This document shows positions 15,377-23,681 of a stretch of DNA of 58,946 nt, piece by piece. Under the pieces are notes generated by a model. The model was given only the letters and a program-made list of their open reading frames with translations. It searched no databases and was not told the DNA's origin. Position 1 is the first letter of the stretch. Every line of letters starts with the position of its first letter. Where the stretch lies: contig JAEZFP010000005.1 of assembly GCA_023417475.1 (NCBI GenBank), positions 1 through 58,946 of the forward strand. Reading direction: 5' to 3'. Made by a program: the position numbers and the translations under genes. This stretch comes from Bacillota bacterium. GTDB taxonomy: Bacteria; Bacillota; UBA4882; UBA8346.

Positions 15377-15403
15377 CCAAAATATTTAAGGAGGGCACTG
15401 TCG

Positions 15404-15877
15404 TTGAAATACCGAAAAGCCGATGTAGGAGATAGCGAAATTCTGGCTCAAATGCGGGTGGCGATGCTTTGCGAACATACCAACCACGCGGAAGAGCTCA
15501 AAGCACTCATCAATGAAAACACCAAACAATACATCGCCGACGGTATCCAAGCGAATTGCTTTGTTGCCTGGGTTGCCGTTCAAGACGAGACGATTGTGGC
15601 GATGAGTGGAATCAACTTCTTTACATTACCGCCCAATGACTGGTGTCCGAGCGGAAAAACCGCTTACATCGGAAACATCTACACCCTGCCCGCTTTTCGG
15701 AAACAAGGGATTACCTCCCAACTGCTCGCGCGGCTGATTGCCGAGGCGAAAAGCCGGAATTGCGAACGAATTTTGCTTAACACCACCGATGAGGGTAGAC
15801 CGCTCTATGAAAAACAAGGTTTCACCGTTTCTCCGACGGCGATGGCATGTTATCCCTTTGGGATCATTCCTTCATAA
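15404..15877 (+). CDS. GNAT-family N-acetyltransferase
   Basis: A 157-residue acyltransferase with a GNAT fold: KYRKADVGDSEILAQM at the start, AYIGNIYTLPAFRKQGITSQLLARLI (acetyl-CoA-binding loop, R/Q-x-x-G-x type) near residues 86-111, and LLNTTDEGRPLYEKQGF near the C-terminus. The TTG start at 15404 has AAGGAGGG at good spacing. It follows the Fe-S protein by 27 bases and is probably co-transcribed. The substrate cannot be read from sequence. Confidence 0.82.
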   Translation: MKYRKADVGDSEILAQMRVAMLCEHTNHAEELKALINENTKQYIADGIQANCFVAWVAVQDETIVAMSGINFFTLPPNDWCPSGKTAYIGNIYTLPAFRKQGITSQLLARLIAEAKSRNCERILLNTTDEGRPLYEKQGFTVSPTAMACYPFGIIPS

Positions 15878-15930
15878 GAGCGGCCCCGCGGTTAACGGCG
15901 GACGCCGTATTAACCTCTAAACAACCAAAT

Positions 15931-16139
15931 AAATAACAAGGGGCTGTTGCACAATGAAGAAGCAAGTTGCAATAGCCCCTTTTTGAGTCAAATACTGGCT
16001 TTGTAAGCGAACTCGCCTCATTTATGGGCAACAAAGCATGGGGTTACCCTCTCTTGGGACAAGAGAGGGCGAGGGTGAGTTCCTAAAAATTACCGCTACA
16101 TTTTATCTTTTGGTATTTTGCAACAGCCCTTTGTTATTT
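15931..16139. repeat. MITE-like element with 21-bp terminal inverted repeats
   Basis: Bases 15931-15951 and 16119-16139 are inverted copies matching at 20 of 21 positions (core GGGCTGTTGCA). The 209-bp segment between has no credible gene. Its left end can also fold with GCAATAGCCCC at 15971-15981 into a hairpin followed by T5, which may terminate transcription from the GNAT gene. An internal CCCTCTCTTGGGACAAGAGAGGG hairpin lies near 16048. GGGCTGTTGCA ends are common among insertion sequences, so this is probably a non-autonomous derivative. Confidence 0.65.
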
Positions 16140-16147
16140 AGGCTGGG

Positions 16148-17143
16148 TTAATATTTTCGAACGGAATCCCGTTCAATGAAATTACTCAGGATCGCGATGT
16201 TTTGATAGGGCAAATCGGGAAAGTTGATGCGTTTTACCAGAGTTTCAACCGCCACTTTGCACGCATAACCAATATTCACGTCGATTGTGGTCAACGCGGG
16301 AATCGCCAAATGAGAGATTTCCGTATTGCCGCTGCCGATAACGGATAGGTCGGCAGGCACCTTGATCCGGTTCGCGTGTAGGAATTGGATCAGTTCCAGC
16401 GCGGTAAGATCATAATCGCAAATAAAGGCGGTCGGGGCGTTTTGACCGTTGATCAACTCCAAAAGGTTTTTTTGATACGCTGTATCCGGATCAATGACCA
16501 ACCGCGGATTGAACGGTAATTGCTGCGCTTCGAGGGCCGTCATGATTCCGGCTAATTTTTCGGAGTTGCGGTATAACGGCTTATGGCCGATAAATCCGAT
16601 TTGGCGATGTCCGTTGCGGAGCAGATATTCACACGCTTTATACCCGGCATGCTTAAAATCGTACCAGATGCAGTCAAAATCATAAGAAGGGGAATAACCG
16701 GTAAAAAACAGCATCTGTTTAATTTTCTCTTTGATTAAAGCGACATATTGCATACCGAAACATCCGATTAAAATCGCGCCGTCAAAATGGAAACCTTGCG
16801 CCAGGATATACGGAAGCGTCAGGCTCTCCTGCGGAATCCGGTCGATAAATTCAATATGATAATAAGCGTTAAACTCCTGCAGGGTTTTCCCAAGGCATTG
16901 CAATTTGTAACTGATATTGCTGCTGCCGGAGATTTGCGCCTGCGCTTGCTGATATAAAATGAGTATTTTGAGTTGCTCATTTTTTTTGTTTTTGGTGTAG
17001 CCCATTTCCCCGGCTTTTTCGGTTATCTTCTTTTTGAGCTCATCGCTAACGCCCGGTTGCTCCGCCAGCGCCCGACTCACCGAAACAATAGATACGTTTA
17101 ATTCCTTCGCAATATCGGAGATCGTTACTTTTCCATTGGACAA
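16148..17143 (-). CDS. LacI-family transcriptional regulator
   Basis: A 331-residue LacI/GalR-type regulator. The DNA-binding domain VTISDIAKELNVSIVSVSRALAEQPGVSDELKKKI covers about residues 5-40, followed by a periplasmic-binding-protein-like ligand domain with GYKACEYLLRNGHRQIGFIGH and the PTAFICDYDLTALELIQ segment. It begins with TTG at 17143, with TAGGTG about 8 bases upstream. It is divergent from the transporter-dehydratase operon and is the likely regulator of that operon. LacI proteins usually sense sugars or nucleosides, which hints at the inducer class but does not prove it. Confidence 0.88.
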   Translation of the reverse strand: MSNGKVTISDIAKELNVSIVSVSRALAEQPGVSDELKKKITEKAGEMGYTKNKKNEQLKILILYQQAQAQISGSSNISYKLQCLGKTLQEFNAYYHIEFIDRIPQESLTLPYILAQGFHFDGAILIGCFGMQYVALIKEKIKQMLFFTGYSPSYDFDCIWYDFKHAGYKACEYLLRNGHRQIGFIGHKPLYRNSEKLAGIMTALEAQQLPFNPRLVIDPDTAYQKNLLELINGQNAPTAFICDYDLTALELIQFLHANRIKVPADLSVIGSGNTEISHLAIPALTTIDVNIGYACKVAVETLVKRINFPDLPYQNIAILSNFIERDSVRKY

Positions 17144-17168
17144 TATTGGATCACCTACCCCGAAGTAC

Positions 17169-17197
17169 AGTATATTCCAAATCGCTTAAAATTACAA
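17169..17197 (-). promoter_or_regulatory. Promoter of the LacI-family gene
   Basis: On the minus strand TTGTAA (17197-17192), a 17-base spacer and TATACT (17174-17169) precede the TTG start by about 25 bases. Confidence 0.6.
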
Positions 17198-17244
17198 GTT
17201 AATAAGGCGATAATTTAGCTTAAACAAATGAACAGTTTACGTAA

Positions 17245-17256
17245 TTTGAATTCAAA
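17245..17256. promoter_or_regulatory. Palindrome in the divergent regulatory region (possible LacI operator)
   Basis: TTTGAATTCAAA is a perfect 12-bp palindrome midway between the two divergent promoters. Many LacI operators are palindromes with a central CG, which this lacks, so the assignment is weak. Confidence 0.3.
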
Positions 17257-17314
17257 GATGAATCGCAATTTTGGACAAACTCTGTCATTAGCTCAAAAAA
17301 AGAGGGAAAACATG

Positions 17315-17344
17315 TTGACAATGGTCAAGCAATGATACTATAAT
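17315..17344 (+). promoter_or_regulatory. Promoter of the transporter-dehydratase operon
   Basis: A perfect TTGACA (17315-17320), an 18-base spacer and a perfect TATAAT (17339-17344) make this one of the strongest promoters in the window. It leaves a leader of about 170 bases before the first gene. Confidence 0.75.
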
Positions 17345-17457
17345 GTAGTAAAATTATTAAAAACTACTAGGAATACTTGGTTAATATTTTAAGCTATTTT
17401 TCCGTTGATTATTAATACCATTTTTCTAAAAAATTAATTAAGCTGACTAAAAAATAG

Positions 17458-17505
17458 AGGCTAAGATGTTTTGCCGGAAACGGCATGATGTCTTAGCCTT
17501 TTTTT
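17458..17505 (+). terminator. Intrinsic terminator in the operon leader (attenuator candidate)
   Basis: AGGCTAAGA pairs with TCTTAGCCT around an inner TGCCG-GAAA-CGGCA stem with a GNRA tetraloop, followed by seven T's. It lies downstream of the promoter and ends only about 18 bases before the first start codon, so transcripts must read through it to express the operon. The arrangement suggests attenuation, but no known riboswitch was recognised in the short AT-rich leader before it. Confidence 0.75.
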
Positions 17506-17523
17506 ATCAAAGGAGGAAATCAA

Positions 17524-18375
17524 ATGCCAGAGGCTGCTACGAAGGTTGACCCAACCGAACTCCTATCCAATTCGCCGCCGTTCCCCAAATTATCAGTGAC
17601 CGAGCTGGTGGTATCGTTTGAAAACTTCAACACCGGGGAGATTACCGCAGCGGTTGATCGAGTATCCCTCACCATTGAGCCGGGAGAATTCGTTTCGATT
17701 GTCGGTTTGAGCGGTTGCGGAAAATCGACGTTTTTAAGCGCCATTGCCGGTCTGTTGCGTCCCGGAAGCGGTTCGATCAAGGTCAACGGCAGGCCGGTGA
17801 ATGGTCCCGGTTATGATCGGGCAGTCGTTTTTCAGAAAGCTGCCTTGCTGCCCTGGCGGACGGTGTTGAATAACATTATATACGGACTGGAATTACGGGG
17901 AGTTAAAAAGGACGACGCCAGAAAACAGGCGCAACAATATGTCGAGATGGTGCATTTGCAAGGGTTCGAGCATTATTATCCCCATCAGTTATCCGGGGGA
18001 ATGCAACAGCGGGTCAATCTGGCGCGGGCATTGGTTTGCGAACCGGAAATCCTGTTGTTGGACGAACCGTTTGCGGCGTTGGACGCGATCACCCGCGAGT
18101 CGATGCAAAACGAACTGTTGGCCTTGTGGGAGCAAACCCGGAAAACCGTGCTGATGGTAACCCATCAGATTGATGAAGCGGTTTTGTTATCGGACCGGAT
18201 TATCATTTTTTCCGCGCGACCCGCCCAAATCGTTGCGGAAGTAAAGATAAAACTACCGCGCCCCCGGACGCCGCAATTGAAAGACGACGCCGAGTTTGAT
18301 TATTTAGCCAAAAAGATCTGGGGGCTAATCCATACCACGACCGGGAAGAAGGTGAATCTGGAATATGAAATCTAA
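17524..18375 (+). CDS. ABC transporter ATPase, nitrate/sulfonate/taurine type
   Basis: A 283-residue importer ATPase of the SsuB/TauB family. Motifs in order: Walker A GLSGCGKSTFL (about residue 61), Q-loop VFQKAALLPWR, signature LSGGMQQRVNLAR, Walker B ILLLDEPFAALD, and H-loop THQIDEA. The LLPWR segment after the Q-loop is typical of sulfonate and nitrate transporters. AAAGGAGG precedes the ATG. It overlaps the permease gene by 11 bases. The substrate is unknown; the family also takes up thiamine precursors, aromatic acids and other small anions. Confidence 0.9.
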   Translation: MPEAATKVDPTELLSNSPPFPKLSVTELVVSFENFNTGEITAAVDRVSLTIEPGEFVSIVGLSGCGKSTFLSAIAGLLRPGSGSIKVNGRPVNGPGYDRAVVFQKAALLPWRTVLNNIIYGLELRGVKKDDARKQAQQYVEMVHLQGFEHYYPHQLSGGMQQRVNLARALVCEPEILLLDEPFAALDAITRESMQNELLALWEQTRKTVLMVTHQIDEAVLLSDRIIIFSARPAQIVAEVKIKLPRPRTPQLKDDAEFDYLAKKIWGLIHTTTGKKVNLEYEI

Positions 18376-19165
18376 AAAATCGGAAGTTGCCTTACGCAAA
18401 CTCAAAAATACCTCCCAAAGTATCCTGCTGGGTGGTGGAGTGATTGTCTTGCTCCTTTTATTATGGGAAGTGGCCAGTGACTTGAAGTGGATTAATCCAA
18501 TGTTCTCCAGTTCCCCCTCGCGGATTATGATTGCGGGATGGCAGATCGTCAAAAACGGCTCCATTTTTGTCCATATCAAAGCCAGCGGTGAAATTTTTCT
18601 GTTTGGTTACCTGTTGGCGGCGCTGGTCGGGATTCCTTCCGGAATCTTGTTGGGGTGGTATAAAAAAGCCAGTCAAGCCTTTGGCCCGATCATCGCGGCT
18701 TTTTATACAACGCCCCGGATCGCGATGATGCCGCTGTTTATCATCTGGTTTGGCCTGGGAATGGGGTCCAAACTGGCATTGGTTTTTCTAAGCGCCGTCT
18801 TTCCGCTGATTGTCAATATGCAGACAGCCGTATCCAATCTGGATCAGGACTTGGCCCGGGTAGCCGAAGCGTATGGCGCCAGCCGCCGCCAGATATTCTG
18901 GACAATCGCTCTGCCGGAGTCGGTACCGTTTCTTATGACCGGACTACGTTTGGCCACCGGGCGCGCCTTGCTCGGGGTAGTTGGCGCCGAAGTGTTCGGC
19001 GGGTCGGAAGGGGTGGGTTACCTGATTCAATATGCCGGCGCAACCTTCCAAACGGACATTGTTTTTGTTTGTGTAATCATCATAGCGGCATTGGGAATTG
19101 TCATGGATCGCACGTTACTGGCTTTGAATCGGCGATTTGACGGATGGCGCGGGAGTGATCGCTGA
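18365..19165 (+). CDS. ABC transporter permease, nitrate/sulfonate/taurine type
   Basis: A 266-residue membrane protein with about six transmembrane segments and a binding-protein-dependent transport domain. The EAA-type loop, in AEAYGASRRQIFWTIALPESVPFL (residues about 174-197), contacts the ATPase. It belongs to the SsuC/TauC group. It overlaps the ATPase gene, so the two are translationally coupled. The matching solute-binding protein is encoded further down the same operon at 22654. Confidence 0.9.
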   Translation: MKSKKSEVALRKLKNTSQSILLGGGVIVLLLLLWEVASDLKWINPMFSSSPSRIMIAGWQIVKNGSIFVHIKASGEIFLFGYLLAALVGIPSGILLGWYKKASQAFGPIIAAFYTTPRIAMMPLFIIWFGLGMGSKLALVFLSAVFPLIVNMQTAVSNLDQDLARVAEAYGASRRQIFWTIALPESVPFLMTGLRLATGRALLGVVGAEVFGGSEGVGYLIQYAGATFQTDIVFVCVIIIAALGIVMDRTLLALNRRFDGWRGSDR

Positions 19166-19181
19166 GATTTACCGGGTGGAT

Positions 19182-19200
19182 CAGTTATCATCGATAACTG
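19182..19200. repeat. Intercistronic hairpin
   Basis: CAGTTATC and GATAACTG form a perfect 8-bp stem with a 3-base loop between the permease and activase genes. There is no T run, so it is more likely an mRNA processing or stability element than a terminator. Confidence 0.4.
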
Positions 19201-19230
19201 TGAATATAACAAATCGTTCAAAAGGAGAGA

Positions 19231-20034
19231 ATGAAAATGTCGAATGCAACAGCTTTCGCCGGAGTCGATGTCGGCTCCCTGGGAACAAAGACAGTCATTT
19301 TGGTGGATGGTGAGATTGCCGGGTTCAGCATTCTCCGCACCGGATTGAATACCGAGGAGAATGGGTTGAATGGTTTACAGACCGCGTTAGCAGCGGCCGG
19401 GCTGCAACGGGAGGATCTACAGTACATTGTCGCCACGGGTTACGGACGAATCTCCGCGCCTTATGCCAATAAAACCGTGACCGAAATAACCTGTCACGCC
19501 AAAGGAGCGCATTTTCTCCATCCGCAAACCCGGACCATTATTGATATGGGCGGGCAGGATTGTAAAGCGATTCGTTTGGATGAGGGCGGCAATGTAACCG
19601 ACTTCGCGATGAATGACAAATGCGCGGCCGGCACCGGACGGTTTCTGGAAGTCATGGCCAATGTCTTTAAAGTAACCCTCGACGAATTGGGACCGTTATC
19701 GTTGCAAGCGACCGAAGTGCTTCCGGTCAGCAGCACCTGTACGGTGTTTGCCGAATCGGAGACGGTTTCGCTCTTAGCCCGTGGTGAAAAACCGGAGAAT
19801 ATTATCGTGGGAATTCATCATGCCATTGCCAACCGGGTTGGTGGAATGTTCTCGCGGGTTGGCGTCGAAAGCGACGTCTTTTTCTCGGGGGGCGTCGCCA
19901 AAAACACCGGTATGCGAAAAGCTTTGGAAGAAGCGTTAAAGGTGAAAATTGCCAACCCGGAAAAAGACCCCCAGTTGGTTGGGGCGATCGGCGCGGCGGT
20001 TATTGCTCAAAATTCATGGAAAAGGGGGAAATGA
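19231..20034 (+). CDS. 2-hydroxyacyl-CoA dehydratase activase-type ATPase (HgdC/BadF family)
   Basis: A 267-residue ASKHA-fold ATPase. In characterised relatives a homodimer carries one bridging [4Fe-4S] cluster and uses ATP to push a single low-potential electron into a dehydratase or reductase. Visible features: the phosphate loop GVDVGSLGTKTVI, ATGYGR, IIDMGGQDCKAI, Cys131 in NDKCAAGTGRF and Cys170 in SSTCTVFAESE (the two cluster ligands per monomer), and VFFSGGVAKN. Length is typical for HgdC. AAAGGAGAG precedes the ATG. It sits immediately before the genes for its likely partners. Confidence 0.92.
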   Translation: MKMSNATAFAGVDVGSLGTKTVILVDGEIAGFSILRTGLNTEENGLNGLQTALAAAGLQREDLQYIVATGYGRISAPYANKTVTEITCHAKGAHFLHPQTRTIIDMGGQDCKAIRLDEGGNVTDFAMNDKCAAGTGRFLEVMANVFKVTLDELGPLSLQATEVLPVSSTCTVFAESETVSLLARGEKPENIIVGIHHAIANRVGGMFSRVGVESDVFFSGGVAKNTGMRKALEEALKVKIANPEKDPQLVGAIGAAVIAQNSWKRGK

Positions 20035-20035
20035 A

Positions 20036-21223
20036 ATGTCGTTGCAAGCGGTTGAAGTTATCAAAAAACGACTCCAAGAGCGACCCGATGAAATTGTCGC
20101 AGCCCGTCAGGAAGGACGAAAAGTCGTTGGTTGGCAAGGGTATAATCTTCCCGAAGAGATCATTTATGCGTTGGGATTGATTCCGGTCCGCATCGGCGCC
20201 GGCGGCGATGACCGTTTGGTGGAAATCGGCGCGCGTTATATTTCAACCAAAAATTGCGTATTTGTCCGCGAGACCGTCGGTTTGTTTGCTGAAAACAAGG
20301 ATCCCTATATTCAAAACACCGACTTTTTGGCGTTTGACGCGACTTGTTTGCAGACTTACCGCACTGCCGAAATATTACAATACTATTTTCATAAAGAAGT
20401 GATTATCCTCGGCGTCCCGCGCAACTTTTATTGGCCGGAAGCCCAAATCTATTTCACGAAGGAAATTGAGTATTTTACCAAGCAACTGGAAGAATTGGCC
20501 GGCGTCAAACTTGACAACCAAAAGTTAGCCGCTACCATTGCGCTTTACGACCAAATCCGGAGCGCGATCGTTAAAATCTATGAGTACCAGGCGACCAAAG
20601 AACGATTCATTTCTTGGGAAGAGACCTATGATATTATTCATGCCGGATATTTTCTCGAGCGCCGCGAGTATCTCTCCTTATTGGAACAAGTTTTGGCCGA
20701 GGTTGATTCGAAACAGGGCGAGCCGCTGATTGACGCAGTAGATGATGAAGCGCGGATTTTAATTTCCGGCAGCGTCATTCCGCCGGGAGATAAAAAGTTA
20801 ATCGAGATTATCAATCAAGTTGGCGGCCGGATTGTTGCCGATGATCTCTGGTCGGGGTTGATTCCCTATCTCGATGTCACAATTCCCGAAAATTCGTTGC
20901 AAGGATTGGCCATCGGCTATATTAACCGGACGCCTCATGGCGCGTTGCCTTATTTGGAACTTGATACCGACAAACGGCTTTTGCGCCTGAAGGAACTGAT
21001 TAAAACATTTAAGGCGCAAGGCGTTATTTATCATACGCTGAGGTATTGCGACCCCTATACGTTTAAAGCCAAAGAAACCAAAGACATATTGCAAAAAGAG
21101 GGGATTCCGCTATTGGAGATCCATACCGAATACGCCGGGTCCGATTTTGAAGCGATTCGCACCCGGATCGAGGCGTTTGTGGAAATGATCAAAAACAAAA
21201 ATTACGAGGAGGAGGCCGTATGA
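20036..21223 (+). CDS. 2-hydroxyacyl-CoA dehydratase-family subunit, HgdB-like
   Basis: A 395-residue protein of the HgdB/BcrC/FldC family, which holds a [4Fe-4S] cluster with three cysteines. Candidate ligands are Cys74 (TKNCVF), Cys104 (DATCLQ) and Cys338 (RYCDPY). Early features are KVVGWQGYNLPEEIIYALGLIPVRI and near the end LLEIHTEYAGSDFEAIRTRIEAFVEMI. The start was placed at ATG 20036, one base after the activase stop with AAAGGGGG upstream. The stop overlaps the next start (ATGA). It probably forms a heterodimer with one of the two 464-residue subunits. Whether the substrate is a CoA thioester is not shown by the sequence. Confidence 0.88.
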   Translation: MSLQAVEVIKKRLQERPDEIVAARQEGRKVVGWQGYNLPEEIIYALGLIPVRIGAGGDDRLVEIGARYISTKNCVFVRETVGLFAENKDPYIQNTDFLAFDATCLQTYRTAEILQYYFHKEVIILGVPRNFYWPEAQIYFTKEIEYFTKQLEELAGVKLDNQKLAATIALYDQIRSAIVKIYEYQATKERFISWEETYDIIHAGYFLERREYLSLLEQVLAEVDSKQGEPLIDAVDDEARILISGSVIPPGDKKLIEIINQVGGRIVADDLWSGLIPYLDVTIPENSLQGLAIGYINRTPHGALPYLELDTDKRLLRLKELIKTFKAQGVIYHTLRYCDPYTFKAKETKDILQKEGIPLLEIHTEYAGSDFEAIRTRIEAFVEMIKNKNYEEEAV

Positions 21224-22614
21224 GTGCTTCAGGTAATGTCTTCCGGTATCCGGAAGCGATCAAAGCGGATTTTCTTTCAACCAATGACATCCAATTCCGG
21301 GACGGTTCCAGCGCGAGCGCTGCGGAGGTTTGGAAATACTTAACCGAAACCGGTCCGGTTAAGTATCCCAATATTTATGATTACAGTAATTATTACGGCC
21401 GGAAAATCTCAGGCGACGTTACATTGCCGTTTTCGCTAAAACATAATTACTTAATTATGACCATGAACGAACGAATGACCAATGCGAAAGCGAATGGGAC
21501 GCCGGTGGTGTTTGTGCAAGGCGGGCAAAGCGTTGATCCTTATTATGCGGCCGGAGCGATTGCTTTGCGCCCCGCCAGTGTCGGTATCTGGGCCAGCGGT
21601 CAACATGAAGGCTTGAATTTAAACCAGGAAGAAGTGCGGCGGGCCGATCAAAAAGAAAAGGCGTACCGGGCGATCAGTTTTGAAGTTTGTCAGTCGGCCG
21701 GATATGAAAATATCCAGGAAGGGACCGTTCCGGTGGATATGATTGCGCCGTTTTCCTGCCTGCGTTGTTCGGACGTTTCATATGGGCTGGAAGCGCACCG
21801 TCATGGCAAACGTAAGGATGTTCGTTTGTTCTTGGGGGATTATCCGTTGGACCATCAAAAGGATAAAGAATGGGCGATTGAATATTTTGCGGAAAATATT
21901 CGGCGACTGATCGGCGCCATCGATGAACTCACCGGTAAAAAAACCACCGCCGCAGACTTGCAAAATGAGATTAAGCTTCATAACGAAGGGCGTAAATTAG
22001 CCATGGAAATTGCTGATTTGTGGTGGTCGGCCGAAACGCCGCCAACCAATGGCAAAGACCGTCGCGACTTGTTTCAAATGGGCGGCATGGAATTGCACGG
22101 TGATCCGGAAGCGAGTTTAAGTCTGTTGCGGGAAGCGAAAGGGTACATTGCCGATCGGGTTCAAACCGGTCAAAAAGGTTATGGCGTCAGTGATCATCCG
22201 GCCCGTATTTTTGTCTGCGGTTCGTGTGTATTCCCCAATGAATACCGCATTGAGGAAGCGGGAGGAATTGTGGTCGGTAACGACAACCATTGGAGTGATA
22301 TAACCACCATCGTGGCAGAAACGGGTGATCCTTTTTATAGTCTAGCGAAAGCGATTTTATCCTATCCGTACGAACAGTCAATTAAAGAGCGGGCGCAATG
22401 GACGATTGACCAAGTGAAACGATCCCGGGCCGATGGAGTGTTATTTTTATATAACTGGGGTTGCAATACCCAGTCGGCGATCGCCCGGGCGTTGGTTGAT
22501 GAAATTAAACGGGAGTCCGGCGTTCCGACCTTAATCATTGAACACGAGCAACGGGGAACGCAGTCGGAACAGTTGCAAAACCGGGTTAACGCTTTCGTGG
22601 AAATGTTGAAATGA
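21220..22614 (+). CDS. 2-hydroxyacyl-CoA dehydratase-family subunit, HgdA-like (copy 1)
   Basis: A 464-residue partner subunit of the HgdA/BcrB family. Conserved cysteines that may bind iron-sulfur clusters are Cys157 (EVCQSAG), Cys180 and Cys183 (SCLRCSD), Cys333 and Cys336 (VCGSC) and Cys415 (WGCNTQSA). The C-terminal pattern IEHEQRGTQSEQLQNRVNAFVEML matches this family. There are more cysteines than the three expected for one cluster. An almost identical copy of the same length lies at 23682, separated by the solute-binding-protein gene. It overlaps the HgdB-like gene by four bases. Confidence 0.88.
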   Translation: MSASGNVFRYPEAIKADFLSTNDIQFRDGSSASAAEVWKYLTETGPVKYPNIYDYSNYYGRKISGDVTLPFSLKHNYLIMTMNERMTNAKANGTPVVFVQGGQSVDPYYAAGAIALRPASVGIWASGQHEGLNLNQEEVRRADQKEKAYRAISFEVCQSAGYENIQEGTVPVDMIAPFSCLRCSDVSYGLEAHRHGKRKDVRLFLGDYPLDHQKDKEWAIEYFAENIRRLIGAIDELTGKKTTAADLQNEIKLHNEGRKLAMEIADLWWSAETPPTNGKDRRDLFQMGGMELHGDPEASLSLLREAKGYIADRVQTGQKGYGVSDHPARIFVCGSCVFPNEYRIEEAGGIVVGNDNHWSDITTIVAETGDPFYSLAKAILSYPYEQSIKERAQWTIDQVKRSRADGVLFLYNWGCNTQSAIARALVDEIKRESGVPTLIIEHEQRGTQSEQLQNRVNAFVEMLK

Positions 22615-22653
22615 TGTCGCGGATGAGCTGAAAAATGAAAGTGAGTGATAATT

Positions 22654-23634
22654 ATGGCAAAAAAAGTGATCCGTTCGTTGGTTATGATCTTATTGATTAC
22701 TTCGTTGACATTGAGCGTTGTTTATGGAAAAACCGATCCGAAAAACGCCAAAGAGTTAGTAACCATTCGTCTTGCCAATCTCTCGATCGGGATTGGCAGC
22801 ATGCCGCAGGCGCTGGCGCTAGAAAAAGGGGTATTTAAAAAACATGGCATTGATTTAAAAGTGATTAACTTTATTAAAGGAGGGGCCGAAGCCACGGCTG
22901 GCGTCGCGAGCGGACAGGTGGATATGGGTTCTTACGGAAGCCCGATCATTACCGGTATCGCGAAAGGTTTGCCGATCAAAATTGTGGCTTCGCCACCGAG
23001 TAAACGAATCGAGTTTGTCTTAGTGGCAACCAATTCCATCAAAAAGGTAAAGGACCTGAAAGGAAAAACCGTTGCTACCGGCGCGCTGGGCGGCGGCAAT
23101 CACCAATCGTTTTTAAAGATTTTGGCGGGCAACGGTTTATCCGAAAGCGACGTTAAGATCGTCGCCACCGGCGGGACCGACGCTTATATGATTTTGGCTT
23201 CGGGGCGGGTTGCGGCGGTGGAGACCAACTGGGACGTGGCGATCCGGGCAAAATTGGAGGGAACCGGTCATTTATTGGCGGAGTCCGCCAAATATTATAA
23301 AAATTATCAACATAGCTATGTTTTTGCAACGACGAAATTGATTCAAACCAATCCCCAAGCGATTCACAACTTTTTAAAAGCGAGCCGCGAAGCGTATCAA
23401 TATGCCAAAACCCATCAAGAAGAGTTGATCGCCTATACCGTGAAAGAACTCAACATGGACGAACGAATCGTTCGTGAATACTGGAAAAATCTGATTCCCA
23501 AATGGGATCTTAGTTTCAAAGTTGATGTTTCCGGTACCGCAGGCGCGTTGAAAACCCTTCAAGAACTGAAGGAGATCGATCCCAACGTAGTTTTTGATCA
23601 AGAGCGGTTTATCGACCTGAGTTTTACCAAATAA
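22654..23634 (+). CDS. ABC transporter solute-binding protein, SsuA/TauA/NMT1-like
   Basis: A 326-residue periplasmic binding protein. The signal peptide ends near residue 22-24 (SVVYG) and there is no lipobox cysteine, consistent with free periplasmic localisation. The ligand-binding fold shows TIRLANLSIGIGSMPQALALEKGVFKKHGIDLKV, QVDMGSYGSPII, and the LKGKTVATGALGGGNHQSF strand. It completes the importer formed by the genes at 17524 and 18365. Its position between the two dehydratase subunit copies ties uptake directly to the enzyme system. The ATG at 22654 has AAAGTGAG upstream. Confidence 0.88.
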   Translation: MAKKVIRSLVMILLITSLTLSVVYGKTDPKNAKELVTIRLANLSIGIGSMPQALALEKGVFKKHGIDLKVINFIKGGAEATAGVASGQVDMGSYGSPIITGIAKGLPIKIVASPPSKRIEFVLVATNSIKKVKDLKGKTVATGALGGGNHQSFLKILAGNGLSESDVKIVATGGTDAYMILASGRVAAVETNWDVAIRAKLEGTGHLLAESAKYYKNYQHSYVFATTKLIQTNPQAIHNFLKASREAYQYAKTHQEELIAYTVKELNMDERIVREYWKNLIPKWDLSFKVDVSGTAGALKTLQELKEIDPNVVFDQERFIDLSFTK

Positions 23635-23681
23635 CCCGGTGGTATGTAGTTCAACTGATATATTGGAATTCGGAGGTTGGC

